This document shows, piece after piece, positions 33,600 through 45,451 of a stretch of 64,000 nucleotides of DNA. The stretch covers positions 372,001 through 436,000 of the forward strand of contig JBBMOL010000290.1 of the NCBI GenBank assembly GCA_037954665.1, read 5' to 3'. The notes beneath the pieces are model-generated. The model saw nothing but the letters and a program-made list of their open reading frames with translations. It searched no databases and was not told the DNA's origin. Positions within the stretch are counted from its first letter, which is position 1. The number at the start of each line of letters is the position of its first letter. The position numbers were made by a program, and so were the translations under genes. This DNA comes from Laguncularia racemosa (lineage: Eukaryota > Streptophyta > Magnoliopsida > Myrtales > Combretaceae).

Positions 33600-34720
33600 A
33601 GAACTTTGAATGAATTAGCTCATCAAATTCTCTAAACTGGTTTTCTTTTCCTATTGTAGCTGGACTGGTAGGTAGGGCATAGGTTGGTAGGGTGGCAATT
33701 GTTGCTTTTGGAATCATGGTGGCAAAAAGTTAGATCTCTAGGCATTTTAATTGCTATAAGAGAGGTTAGGATGGTTTCTCATGCCAGGATTATAAGTGCT
33801 TTATAGACTATATTGCTACCTATTTTGATTCCCAAGATAGTCTATTTGCTCATACTGCTCATGGAGGTCCATATTCTCACTAGAATCTCCCACCTGGTGT
33901 TGTGATCCTTGGGAATTTTGAAGGGTAGAAACTTGGTGACTGAGAGTCTCTATCTTCACCACCAAAGTAGTCATGAGATCTATTATTGCCCCACTAATAA
34001 TTATTTTTAGTCATATTAGCAAAAAGTTTTAAGGATTCTTTTAGGATCATAAAATTTAATGTATCGCTAATTGTGGCGTCTACCAATTAACGAGTGGTTG
34101 TGTTAAGTCCATTCAAAAAGGTCTAAACCTACATCCATGTGGGCGGGTGTGGGCAATTTCATACATGGTCTTACCATCTTGCTGCATGAATGATGCAATG
34201 TCATTCCAAAGCTTAGCTATCTTGCATGGAGGGAAGCGGTTTTCTAGAAATTACTTTACTGTGTCATCTCATGTAGTTAAAGCTCTAAGACTTAAAGATT
34301 GAAGCCAGTTTTTAGCCTTCCCCCTTTGTGAGAAGGGGAATAATCTAGTACACACTGCTTCATCCATTACCCCGTTATTCTTGAAGGTCTCATAGATTTC
34401 TAAGAACATTTGAATGTAAGCATGGGGGTCCTCATTCGATAATTCATCGAATTGACAGTATTGTTGCAAGATTTGAACCACCACACCCTTGGTTTCGAAA
34501 TTGTTAGCCCCAATGGAAGGCTTCACAATGGTTGACCCTGTTCTATCTAAGGTTGGCCTTACATAACCTATATTGGTCTTAGGTGGATCTTTATCTATAG
34601 TCTCCTATGTTTCCTCTTTAATATTCTCTAGTAATCTTATCCCATTACCTAAAAATTCGTTAGTTGATTCCTCTTCCTTTACTGTATCGCAACTTTTATA
34701 ATAGACGTTTCTCCCTCGAT
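33600..34720 (-). pseudogene. Athila-A gag (broken)
   Basis: The 85-residue open part (34269-34526) includes FDELSNEDPHAYIQMFLEIY and RLFPFSQRGKAKNWLQSL, the retrotransposon gag signature. It continues as FLENRFPPCKIAKLWNDIAS and MYEIA after stops. It packages element RNA in the family. No intact zinc knuckle was seen. Confidence 0.82.
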
Positions 34721-34939
34721 TGCCAATTGTCTAGAAGATTTAGCAACTGTATTCTTACGAATCTTGCAAAGTGTTCTCTCAATCTCAAGGTCTAAATCAA
34801 GAATGTTAGAAGGAAGAGTCCTTATCATGTACTACAAAAGCAACATTCACAAGTTAGAGTATTTAAAAGATAAGGAGGGTAGAAAGACACATAAAAAAAA
34901 AAAGACTAGAGTAGCAAATAATAAGGTATTTCCTAATAT

Positions 34940-34975
34940 TGTTTTGCCAAATCCCTAATAACGATGTCAAAAACT
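34940..34975 (-). other. Athila-A decayed tRNA-Asp primer-binding site
   Basis: Minus strand reads TTTTTGACATCGTTATTAGG directly inside the 5' LTR. It aligns with TGGCGCCGTTGCCGGGGA; all seven differences are transitions. Confidence 0.65.
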
Positions 34976-36432
34976 TGATGGGTCATTTTTTCGATCATAT
35001 CAAATTATAAATTTATAAACCCAAAGAAATTTAATGACTTAGCTAGGCAAGTATAACTACCTAATGTAGTATAGATTACAATGAGTGTCATCCTCAAAGA
35101 TCTTAAAAACAAGTACTAGTATTATTAATTTTCTACTATCTAGTCTAAATCTTGATGTGAGATTAATAAACTAAATTATTAATTAACTAAACTAACAACT
35201 CTAAGATTAATTATAATTGCTTTAATAAATGAATTTAATCATAAAAACACACCTTTCATCTTGATTCACTCTAAACTCTAGCTTTCTTATAATAAGTTAT
35301 AGATTAACAAATTATTTATGCTTTGCACTGTAGGAATTCTCAATTAAACTAATTACTCCCTTGAGTTAATTAATTAATAACCTTATATGTACTAGTGGAG
35401 ACCTCTCCCTCACTATCGCCCTATAAGATTTCATTAAGTTCATAATTTCTAAATAAAGATTTAATCTTTATGCAAAAAAACGAAGTTTTCCTATGTCTAT
35501 GTAAAACATGCAATCTTTCTATTCATAAAGATCTATCCTATTAGATGAGACCTCTATCTACCTAGCAAAAATCATACATGCAATCAATTTGCGCACATAA
35601 ATTAATCACTCAGTAGTTAAAATACATGAATAGATACAAAGGCATAAACTTTTCATTAATCAATAAACAATTTAATTACATGGTCTAGAGTTTCACAAGA
35701 TGTAGGGTATATAAATCTATTCCTTCAAGGAATTTGCAATAATCACACAAATTCTCGAGAAGTAATAAGAATTCATGATGAAAAGAATAAACCCTTATAG
35801 GAATTTTTGTGATTTTCGATGATGCTCCAACAATTTCTCCCTCCAAATTCGTAATTTTGCTCTCCTAGGGTTTTTAAAGTAGCTGTGAGAAAAAATAAAT
35901 CTAGATCCTTAATTTTTATAATAAAACGAGTATTGATAGTATAAGAAACAAGGTAGCATGCACGACCTAGTGCATGCCTGTGTTCGGGGCAGTGCACTCT
36001 GGAAAAAAATAAAATTATGGTGTTCTTGATTCTACACGACCTCCTACATAACTGTACTCGGGGTTGTGCACTTTGGAATTTCTTCATTTTCTTTTTTAGG
36101 AAAATTTCTTCCTTCAGCACTACCCTTTACACAACTTGTGTAGTAGCTAGGGCACAATTTTATGATGCATTCTAATCACTTTTGCCCTTCAACACTAGTG
36201 TCGGCATTCTCATGCTGAAGGTTATGTACACGTGAAAATCACATTTTCTTATACTCTGCCAAATTTCTTCTCATTTTTTCTCAAAACTTCTTTAAATCTT
36301 TAAATTACACTTTTTAAACCCTGAAATCAAATATTAAGTGGTTAAGTGTCTTTTTCTTGATAAATTCACACAAAATGCATAAAAAATCACATTCAATAAG
36401 TATTAAAAATAAGGTTCTTTCAACATTTATCA
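34976..36432 (-). repeat. Athila-A 5' LTR, 1457 bp
   Basis: Plus-strand start TGATGGGTCA, end CATTTATCA. Collinear with 21911-23981 apart from the solo LTR there. Tat pol resumes two bases later. Confidence 0.88.
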
Positions 36433-37400
36433 ATAACCCCCTAAGACAGTTAAAGATGTCTAGCAATTAATTGGGCACATAACTATATTTAATAGATTCG
36501 TGTCACAATTCATTGACAAATACATTGAGTTCTTCAAAAGGATTCCTTATCGACCATCTCATGTTTCACCCAAACCGAGGTGAGGACCTCTATCTCTACC
36601 TCTCATTTAATACCTAAGCCCTCTCCTTTATCCTAGTCAAAGTTGAAGGATGCAAACATAGGCCTATGTACTATTTCAGGTATATACTCTAGGGCCTAAA
36701 GGTCTAATACTCCAAAGTAAAGACATTGCGCTTGTTATTGAGATCTCCTCCTAGAAATTGCAATTGTACTTTGAAGCTCATCATATGATCATGTTAACCA
36801 ATCAACTACTATAGCAAATATTACATTGCCTTAACATATCCAAATGAATGGTTTGCTATGCCCTAGAGCTTAGCACTTACAACATGTAGTTTAAACCTAA
36901 AGAGGATATAAAAGGCTTAAGTCTCATCGACTTTGTTGCCAAATTCACAATGCCGAATGATCACATCACACCTATGGAGACCCCCATGTAGACCTTACAT
37001 GTTGATGAATCATCCCCCAAAGGCAGTAGTAATGTTGGGCTAGGCTGTGTAGTATTGAAATCTAGTGTACCATTAAGTTTGGCTTTTTAGCCAGCAACAA
37101 CTAAGCGAAATATGAGGCCTACATCGTAGGCTTCGAGCTTACTATAGCAATCAGAGCCAAGAAGCTAAACATATTCACCAACTCCTAAGTCATATTCTAA
37201 CAAATTAAAGGTGACTACTCTACAAAAAACAATGCCAAGACTTGTTACCTCAAATACGTTCAGACACTTTGCTTCAAATTCTCACATTGAAATATCCACA
37301 AGATCTCACGTATGGAGAACTTAAAGGTTGATGTTTTGTCAAAAATGGCTTCCACTTTACTTACAACTTAGATTAACTAATGTTCATTTAATACCTCGCC
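36433..37400 (+). pseudogene. Tat RT connection, RNase H and second RNase H (broken)
   Basis: Begins PPKTVKDV*QLIGHITIFNR and FVSQFIDKYIEFFKRI, the continuation of the Tat RT cut at 21910. Around 37000-37190 LHVDESSPKGSSNVGLGCVV and AKYEAYIVGFELTIAIRAKK match the archaeal-type RNase H present in Tat elements. Frameshift within it near 37088-37100. Confidence 0.75.
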
Positions 37401-37639
37401 AACTGATCCATAGATAGCTCCTTCAAGCACGGCTTAACCATTAGCACATAGCCTTCATAGAATAACCCTTACTAGATGGACCCTATTATTGGTTACCTAT
37501 AAGATGGCATACTACCAACTAATCGGCAAGCTACTTAGATGTTGATGTACTATGCAACCCAATATACACTGATTGATGGACAACTTTACAAGTGGTGTAT
37601 AGCCTTCCTTTCCTCAAATGCCTCCTAGCATGTGCTTAA

Positions 37640-38541
37640 TAAACTCCTTGCTAGAACCTATGGCAACCACATTATAGGCCAGATAGTTGCAAGAAAGGCA
37701 CTATAACTCGACTATTTGTAGCCGACCACAAAAAAGGATGCTAAGGAGTTCATACGGGCATGTGTAAATTGCTAGAAGTATACACTTGTAAGCAAGCTCC
37801 CTAACTCACCACTTCTTCCTCTCTTTGCTTTATAGCCATTCGCCTAATGGCACCTTGACATACTTAGGCCATTCCCCAAGATAGCAAGACAACAATAACA
37901 CATCATTATTACGGTCGATTATTTCACCAAGTGAAATGAAGTGGAAGTAGTTCTAAAAATAACTAAAAAGAAAGTCAAAGATTTTGTTAAGTGATCTATC
38001 CTACATTGATTCGAAGTCCTACATATGCTCATCACTAACAATGGTACACAATTTAACAACATCTTTAGAGATTTTTGCTTAAAAAAAGACATTTAACTCC
38101 ACTATGCATCAATGGCACACCCTTAATCTAATGGGCAAGTAAAGGAAACTAACAAGGTCATCTACAATAACCTTAAGAAAATGGTCATCCAAATAAAAAG
38201 AGCCTAAGCAGATGAACTCCCATACATCCTTTGGGGATAATAACTCACACATTGACCGGTAAAACATCCTTCCATCTTACCTTTGGCACTAAAGCCATTT
38301 TACCCATCAAACTAGAATTTCCTAATGCTTAGACTCAAAACTTGAGCTTAGAGGTTAACAAGATCGGTCTCCAAAGAGCTAAGTATTATGATAAGTTAAA
38401 CTAGAATTTCATAAGTATTATGAATCAATCTCTTAGAAGAGTTGCAACATCAACTCAACCTTCGTTTAGCTACCTATAAAAAAAGGGCAGCACACTATTA
38501 TGATAAGAAGGTTTATAAGCGCTTTTGCTCCAAAGACCTAA
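37640..38541 (+). pseudogene. Tat integrase (broken, interrupted by E4)
   Basis: Core reads QWHLDILRPFPKIARQQ (with stops), HIIITVDYFTK, MLITNNGTQFNNIFRDFCLK and SNGQVKETNKVIYNNLKKMV. First Asp and Glu of DDE are kept; the second Asp is Asn (TNNG). The C-terminal part HYYDKKVYKRFCSKDL runs directly into the E4 LTR at 38542 and resumes at 57177. Confidence 0.78.
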
Positions 38542-39487
38542 TGACATGCTTAAGAGCTAAGTATTCACTAAGGTATCATCTATGAGGCCAATTACGAAAT
38601 GTGTCCTTCTAGGTATAGAAGATAGTGATGTGTAATGAAGGTTTTTAGCTAAATGTGAATGGCTTGAGTGGTATTATGCACCATACGAGTTAAAAACATG
38701 TCCTAACCTTAAAGTTGATGTAACTCATGAGCTATGACCAAGGTACCTATCACAATCCTTGGTAAAGGCATTGATAAGAACAATATTTTAGAGTAATAAA
38801 TCACAAATAAAAGAAGTAATTCTCAATTCAATATCTGATGATGTGGCATACATGAAATGGGACTATTTATAGTAAGTCTCTAGGGTTACAATACTAAAAG
38901 AGTAAAATCCAAATAAGCACACACACAAAATACCCTATCTAAAATAATATAAAGGGGGTAAAAATATAAAAAATAATAAAAAAAAACATAAACATAAACA
39001 AAAATAAAAACAAAAAGAATATACCCAAGAACATGTGTAGAGGTCAGGTGTTAGTGACATGAGTGTATTGGGTATTAGTTGTGTTCCTATTAAAAGAGAT
39101 AAGGTAAAACTATGTTGGATAGGCAAAGACTTTCATCTAAGTCAGAAAGTGATATGTTTAAGGTGAATAGGTTAGATGAGGGTTTTGTTAGCTTCAAGGC
39201 TAGTCTATAGGTGATGAGGTAAGTTGGTTTGAGCTATTTGAAGTCAATGGTACAAAGATGATTTCTTCTATGTTGCATGGGTTAAATAGTTTTTTTTGCC
39301 TTGGGCTTCAAGTGGGAAGAGCACAAAGAGTGAGGAGTTAAGAGAAGCTAAAAGGTGGAAAAATCCTCAGTTCTAAGATAACAATAGATCATCTTCATGA
39401 GGGTGCTAAAAAAAAATCCATTGTTTAAAGTTTTGCAATCCTTAGGCATAGGCCTAAGTGATGGGCTTGGTATATTGATTCCCATCA
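38542..39487 (-). repeat. E4 3' LTR
   Basis: 946 bp, plus-strand start TGACATGCTTAAGAGCTAAG, end GATTCCCATCA. Same-orientation match to 56270-57176. Only about 40 bp of internal E4 sequence (39488-39527) remain before E3 begins. Confidence 0.85.
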
Positions 39488-39527
39488 TCTTCTTAGGGTG
39501 GTAAAGGATTTTCTCTTAAATCAAACT

Positions 39528-40445
39528 TGATGAGGGCATTAATCCGACATCTCACCTCAAGCATCGAGCTGATGATTGGACATCAAGGTCAATGAAGAAA
39601 TTAGGTTTTCCAAGGAAGAGGAGATAGAAGAATGAGTCCGCATTTGTTTGACTTAGTGGAGCTTTAGCAAGACCTCTAAACTATTACTAAAGTGTCTTAA
39701 CTTATCAAGCAAGGTCTTATTAAGCTTAATCCTACAAAGAAAGGATGAGCTGTTCAAGTCAACCAATAGTAAGAGGTTGCCATTCTTATCCAAGCTAGTA
39801 ATCAACTTATAACTCATATTTTGATATTAACTTAGACACCATTGAGGCCACTCTTTATCCAAGGTGACTCCACACTACAGGTTTTCTTTAAACTAACTTG
39901 GTTGAGCTACCAAGGAACTAACTACAGAGTGGACCAAGCTCTCTGCTTAAATGCATGCCTAAAATGCATAGTTTCATTTTCTTAGTTTAGTTATTTAACT
40001 CATTTGTCCCCATGGGCCTTTAATTAAGGTTTAACACATTTGTACATATTTACAAGACTGCCTCTAAGGTTTAGAAGTAGTATAAATAATGACACTTGTG
40101 AAAATGCAAAAACCCTTTATTATTGTCATTAGTTCACTATTGAATGAAAGAACCCTTTTACTTACTACTTGTTTTGATTATTGAGTGAAGCCTCTTTCCT
40201 TCTTTGATCTGTGAGTTCTTATCAATCATTCCTTCACCATGGTGAACCTCTCTTAGGATATAGTGTGTTATATCTATCTTTTATTGGAACCTATGAACTA
40301 GTTTTATGTTTACGAGTAACATCAAGCCCTACTCCAATCACAAACCTAGCTTATAAATGTCCTTGGTGAGTCATATCTAGCTACACTTACATTTATACCC
40401 TTAATTTTACTATTTATTTATCATTGCTGTGCATATCATATTATC
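39528..40445 (+). repeat. E3 5' LTR
   Basis: Starts TGATGAGGGCATTAATCC, matched at 52079 by TGATGAGGTCATTAATCC. Similarity to the right copy stops near 40212; the end near 40445 (GCATATCA) is inferred from the PBS-like sequence just after it. Confidence 0.65.
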
Positions 40446-40451
40446 TTTACG

Positions 40452-40463
40452 AGCATTAGAGCT
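40452..40463 (+). other. E3 possible primer-binding site
   Basis: GAGCATTAGAGC matches the iMet PBS at 8 of 12 bases and stands in the right place between LTR and gag. Weak on its own. Confidence 0.35.
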
Positions 40464-40789
40464 TAGTTATCAATGTGTTGAGTACTCTCAAACAATCCTT
40501 AGTTCATTATGGGTATTAACAGTTGGAGTCTTAGGATTGCTATAGATCATGTTTTAAAGATCTTGTGTCTTGTGGAAGTGAATTTGTTGTGTTTATGTTC
40601 TATTTACGAGTTAGATATAGTTAGGTGTTACTAAAAATTACTAGTAGAGTTGTTAATAATGTTGTAATAGTGTAGATTAGGTATCAGGTAGCTGCAAATA
40701 TGAAGTGGGTATTTGAGTTGGGTCTTGCTACTGAGATTGTATTCTTTTTGCATTTATTTAAGCTATTAGAGTTACCATGTTGAGTGAAG

Positions 40790-41607
40790 AAGTGCAAAAT
40801 AATGGAGATAGTCCTAGAAGAAGCTTTAGGCATAGGGTTGATGATGTAGAGTATCAACTGTAGAACATCACCAAGTTGTTACAAGAGCTAACCAAGTTAA
40901 TATGAGGTTAATATAGAATTAGATAAGGTGAAAGAGGAAGAGACTAAGAAGAGCAAAGTGAAAAAGTCTCTATTAAGCTTGAATGAGATAGAGAAGAACA
41001 TGGAAGCAATGGTAGTGATGTTTCTAAGATGAATATTAAAGCTTACATTGCTATTTGGGGTTTAGAGAACACTAAACTCAAATTACCACCTATAGTAGAA
41101 GTAATCAACCTAAAGAATATTTAGACTGGGTACCTTAAGTTGAAATGATCTTTGAGTACTATAAGTATGATGACTACACTAAAGTTATGTTAGCCTCTCT
41201 ATTATTTGTTGGGTATGCAAGTCTATTGTGGGAAAAAATAGTCACCAAGAGGGCAAATGAACGAGAGTAACCGGTATGATCTTAGAGATTGATGAAGTGG
41301 ATGATGAGCTAACATTTGTTTCCAACCTACCATAAGCAAGAGATGCTTCATACCTTTTAACACCTAAAGTAAGGTAAGTTTAGTGTAGAAGAGCACTGGT
41401 AAGAGTTTGAAACTTTAGCAATGCACTGTAAGCTATATAAGATATTAGAACAAACCATTGCTAGGTTTTTAGGAGGATTAAGGGACTAAATTATTGAAAT
41501 AGTTGAGCTACAACTGTATGATACCTTAGATGATGTCATCAATTTGGCCATTATGGTCGAAAGAGAATGTTGAAAGAGGCAATAGAGACCACTTCTACCT
41601 TAACCCC
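40790..41607 (+). pseudogene. E3 gag, 5' part (broken, interrupted by Athila-B)
   Basis: Reads LDWVP-type gag start with VEMIFEYYKYDDYTKVMLAS, then EFETLAMHCKLYKILEQTIA and LQLYDTLDDVINLAIMVERE. The spacing fits the retrotransposon gag domain of chromovirus-like elements. TAG, TAA and TGA stops interrupt it. The frame is cut by Athila-B and goes on at 51182. Confidence 0.72.
41603..41607. repeat. Athila-B target-site duplication, left copy
   Basis: ACCCC directly before the LTR, identical to 51177-51181. Confidence 0.9.
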
Positions 41608-42981
41608 TGATAGAGCCATTTTATACTCAATCTTTATAGTATGAATTGTGTTAATTTATTATTGATTTTATAGAAATCATAAGGAAATGGTACTTAATTT
41701 TATTATGGTGATAAATCGGGTTTAATGGAGTCAAGAGTGCTAATTCAAGTGATTTAGAGAAGTCATCTGCAATTTGGATCAAAGTCAAGGATTTACACCG
41801 CCGGCGTACAAGAGAAGAATGAACGAACAAAATAGCTTTTCGGAAGAAATAAGGGAAGTACACGGGCATGTATTTCCAGATGCACGGCCGTGTGTTTGGT
41901 TTGAAAAAGAAAATAGAAGCTTACACGGTTTAAGTACACAACCGTGTGTTTGGTTTGAAAAAAAAAAAAAACAGAAACTTACATGGTTTAAATACACGGC
42001 CGTGTATAACCGTGGGTTGAGACCGTGTATATGGAAAAGTTCGGCCGTTTCAAGAGATTTTTCGGTTTTCATATATATATCTCTTCGTTTTCCAGAAGGA
42101 GGTAGCTCAGGAGGGAAGAAATTGAATAGGAAAAGCAAGAGACACTTGAAAACAGACACTTTTCATTTTTTTTTTATTTTGTTTTACTTATGAACATGTG
42201 TAGCTGAACAATCTTCTAGCCAAAAGATCATCAATAGTTTAGTTCTTTAAGAATTGTGAGATCTAGTTGATTTGTCTTTATTCTATTCTTTATTTTTGGG
42301 TATTTATATATCTGCTAAATGTTTTGTTATTATTATCTTGTTTGATTGGTATGAATTAGAGCTCTTCTATTCCATTAACAAGTTAATATATTGTCAATTA
42401 GAATGTCATATCCATAATTGTTTGATAGTTCTAATCTCTATGACACAATAACATGTTTGATTATAGAATAAATAATCAAATTCATGTTATGGAGATATAT
42501 AATCTTGTTTAAATAGGTTATCTTATAATCTACTGGCATGAATTGGTGGTCTCTCTTGTTTTTAATGCTATTGATAGATTAAATCCTAAGAGCTTGTTTA
42601 GGATTGTTTAATCAATAAGAGAAGTAATCAAAGAGCTTGTTTTGATTATCAAGAAAGTAAGGAGAGATAGGTTATTAGATCTTGTTAATAACCATAACCA
42701 GTTTATCTGAGATAAAGAATAGAAAATATTTGCATCAATGATCATTTCTATGAATTAAACTATAATGATACCTTTGGTTAGGCTTTCATCATTATTAAAT
42801 TTTATTATCTGATTTCAATTTTATTTGAATTTACAAACAAAACCCCCATTCTTCTTTTTCTCTCTATTTTCTTTCTATAGAAATAAATTTAACAAATCCT
42901 TGTGGATACGACCCTATTCACTGCTGTATACAAAAATTGTTTAGGAGTAGGTTTTAATTTTATTGGATTCGACACCCATCA
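41608..42981 (+). repeat. Athila-B 5' LTR, 1374 bp
   Basis: Starts TGATAGAGCC, ends CACCCATCA. It includes the 14-bp palindrome TACACGGCCGTGTA at 41993-42006 and several related words between 41860 and 42035, with A-runs between them. Confidence 0.95.
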
Positions 42982-42986
42982 AATTT

Positions 42987-43004
42987 TGGCGCCGTTGCCA
43001 GGGA
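42987..43004 (+). other. Athila-B primer-binding site (tRNA-Asp)
   Basis: TGGCGCCGTTGCCAGGGA, one mismatch to the tRNA-Asp PBS used by Athila elements, 5 bp after the LTR. Confidence 0.9.
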
Positions 43005-43032
43005 TTGGTGTCAAATTTATTTCTATTCTTGC

Positions 43033-44463
43033 ATGACTCGTTCTTCTCATACAGGTGAACTCACTTATAATCCAGAGATTGAGAAGACTTTTAAGAGATT
43101 GCAAAGAGAAGCTAAGCTGCGTAAAAAAGAAACCGCTATATCTTCATCCCCTAGACTGAACTTGGCATTGGATTTGTCTGATTCATCCATTGAATCTAAA
43201 AAAGAAGAAGATATGGCAAATCCTGAGAGAACATTAAGAGAATTGGCTGCACCGGATGTGATTCAACAACCACTTTGTATTCAGTATCCTGAATTAGCTG
43301 TTGATTTTGAATTGAAATCTGATTTGATACGTTTGCTACCCACTTTTCATGGTCTTGAGAATGAAGATCCTCACAAACATTTGAAAGAGTTTCATATAGT
43401 GTGTTCTAGTATGAGGCCGCAAGGAATATCCGACGATCAAATCAAGTTGCGTCCCTTTCCATTTTCTTTAAGTGCTAGAGCTAAAGATTGGTTATTTTAT
43501 TTGCCTCTAGGTTTTATTACTACTTGGATAGATATGGTGAAGCTTTTCCTGGACAAATTTTTCCCTGCATCTAGAGTCGCTGGCATAAGAAGAGAGATCT
43601 GTGGTATCAAATAGAGGGATACCGAGACTCTTCATAAGTATTGGGAGAGGTTCAAGCAACTTTGTGCAAGCTGTCCACAACATGGGATGTCTGAACAACT
43701 TCTCATTCAATACTTCTATGAAGGTCTGCTTCCGATGGAGAGGAAGATGATGGATGCTGCTAGTGGAGGTGCCATAGTGAATAAAACCCCTGGTCAAGCT
43801 AGGGAATTGATCTCCATTATGGTTGCTAATTCACAACAATTTGGGTTTAGACATGATTCTTCTTCAAGGAAGGTAAATGAGGTAAGTGTTTCTAACCTTG
43901 AACATCAAATTTCTAACCTAACCTCCCTTGTTCAATAGATAGCCCTCGAAAATACACAGCAGGTGAAGGCTTGTGGAATTTGTGTTATCCCTAATCATCC
44001 TACTGACATGTGCCCCACATTGCAAGATGACAATCATGAGCATGCCAATGCTGTAGGAAGATTCCCAGGACAGCCACAGAGGAAATATGATCCTTACTCG
44101 AATACTTATAATCCTGGATGGAGGGATCATCCTAACTTCAAATATGGCAATAGACCATAAAACTTCCAATAATTCCAGCCTAGGCCATCAAACCAAGTAC
44201 CACAAGCTCCTTCCAATTCAAGTATGTCTCTTGAGGAAATTGTTAAATCGCTTGCTGTTAATACAAAACAATTTCAGGATGAGACAAAGTGGAGCATTCA
44301 AAACTTAGAGAACCAGGTAAGCCAACTTGGTTCTTCTATAAACAGGATAGAAACTCAAGGTAAGTTACCTTCTCAAACTATCACAAATCCAAAGCCAAGC
44401 GCTAATGCAATTACTTTGAGAAGTGGAACGGAATTGCAGGGATCAAATAAGAGAGGACATTGA
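43033..44463 (+). pseudogene. Athila-B gag (five in-frame stops)
   Basis: A single frame from ATG 43033 (MTRSSHTGELTYNPEIEK) with no shifts. Gag core: FHGLENEDPHKHLKEFHIVC, LRPFPFSLSARAKDWLFYLP and FLDKFFPASRVAGIRREI, then QLLIQYFYEGLLPMERKMM. A Cys-rich segment CGICVIPNHPTDMCP (about 43972-44016) stands where the nucleocapsid lies. Stops at 43612, 43936, 44158, 44170 and 44461 (mostly TAG/TAA). A coiled-coil-like stretch LENQVSQLGSSINRIETQGK follows. Gag would form the particle in the cytoplasm. Confidence 0.88.
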
Positions 44464-45451
44464 TCTAATCTTGAGGAAGAGACTGAGAAAGAGATCTCGA
44501 CTTCGGGCCAGCAGGACAACCAGACCAAAGGATCCCTCGTTGAACCGTTAAAGGTCATGGTGACAGCACCCCTTTTCCCTTCTAGATTAGCGAAATCCAA
44601 GAATGAAGCTGAAGAAAAAGAGATTCTTGAAACTTTTCGCAAGGTTGAGGTAAATATTCCTTTGCTTGATGCATTAAAATAAGTACCTCGCTATGCTAAA
44701 TTTCTTAAAGAATTGTGCACTAACAAAAGAAAGCTGAAAGGTAATGAAAAGATTAGTGTGGGTGAGAATATTTCAGCTATTCTTCAGAAGAAGCTTCCTC
44801 CTAAATGTAAGGACCCAGGTATGTTTACTATTCCTTGCAAAATAGGTAATCTTGGAATTGCTAAAGCTATGTGTGATCTAAGAGCTTCGATTAATGTCAT
44901 GCCTTTATCTGTTTATCAATATTTGAATGTTGGTCCATTGAAGGAAACAGGTGTTATTGTTCAACTTGCTGATAGGGCTAGTTTTCCCTGCTGATTTTTA
45001 TGTGCTTGACATGGAAAATGATGATTCTCGTAATTTATCACTGATATTATTAGGGAGACCATTTCTTAAGACATCCAGGACGAAAATTGATGTACATGAC
45101 GGTACCCTCACTATGGAATTTGATGGTGAAGTGATTAGATTTAACATTTATGATGCTATGAAATATCCTAGTGATATCTCTCCTGTTTTTGTTATGGATG
45201 TTATTGACCCATTAACATAGGCTACATTTGACTTGATAGACGGTGATGAGTTTAAAATTGCACTTAATAAGAGTTTTACTATTAATACATTAAAAACTCT
45301 TATAAAGAAGTTTGTAATATCCTCTTATTTGCAGGACATGATTTGTGAGCTAGAATCGTTAAAACCTATCAGGTATGGTATGTCCTACATTAATTTAACT
45401 CCTTCTAACACAAGACTTCTTCCCTCTATTGTGCAGGCACCAAAGCTGTAA
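44464..45451 (+). pseudogene. Athila-B aspartic protease (active site changed, frameshift)
   Basis: KLPPKCKDPGMFTIPCKIGN and CDLRASINVMPLSVYQYLNV identify the retropepsin; the active-site D-L-G is D-L-R. After VQLADR about 18 family residues are missing and the frame moves from 1 to 2 at about 44985-44995, resuming as LVFPADFYVLDMENDD and LILLGRPFLKTSRTKIDVHD. More stops near 44680, 45218 and 45449. It could not mature the polyprotein. Confidence 0.85.

Larger units (their letters stand above)
21911..36432 (-). mobile_element. Athila-A: old Athila-lineage Gypsy element inside Tat RT
   Basis: LTRs at 21911-23981 and 34976-36432 flank minus-strand gag, protease, RT, RNase H, integrase and an extra 3' ORF, the Athila order. 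A decayed tRNA-Asp PBS and the Athila-type 3' sequence (GGACAAGCAA, purine tract, LTR) support this. It split the Tat RT between GFMIIS*GI and PPKTVKDV. About 12-14 Tat codons and the first 22 bp of the left LTR are missing at the left joint, best explained by one small deletion there, which also removed the left target duplication. It carries two later solo LTRs (22410-23056 and 30941-31944). Confidence 0.88.

Noticed and set aside
41785..42159. Open frames of 124 and 139 codons on both strands in the Athila-B LTR
   Set aside because: Inside an LTR, over A-runs and palindromic words, and not kept in the other LTR copy.
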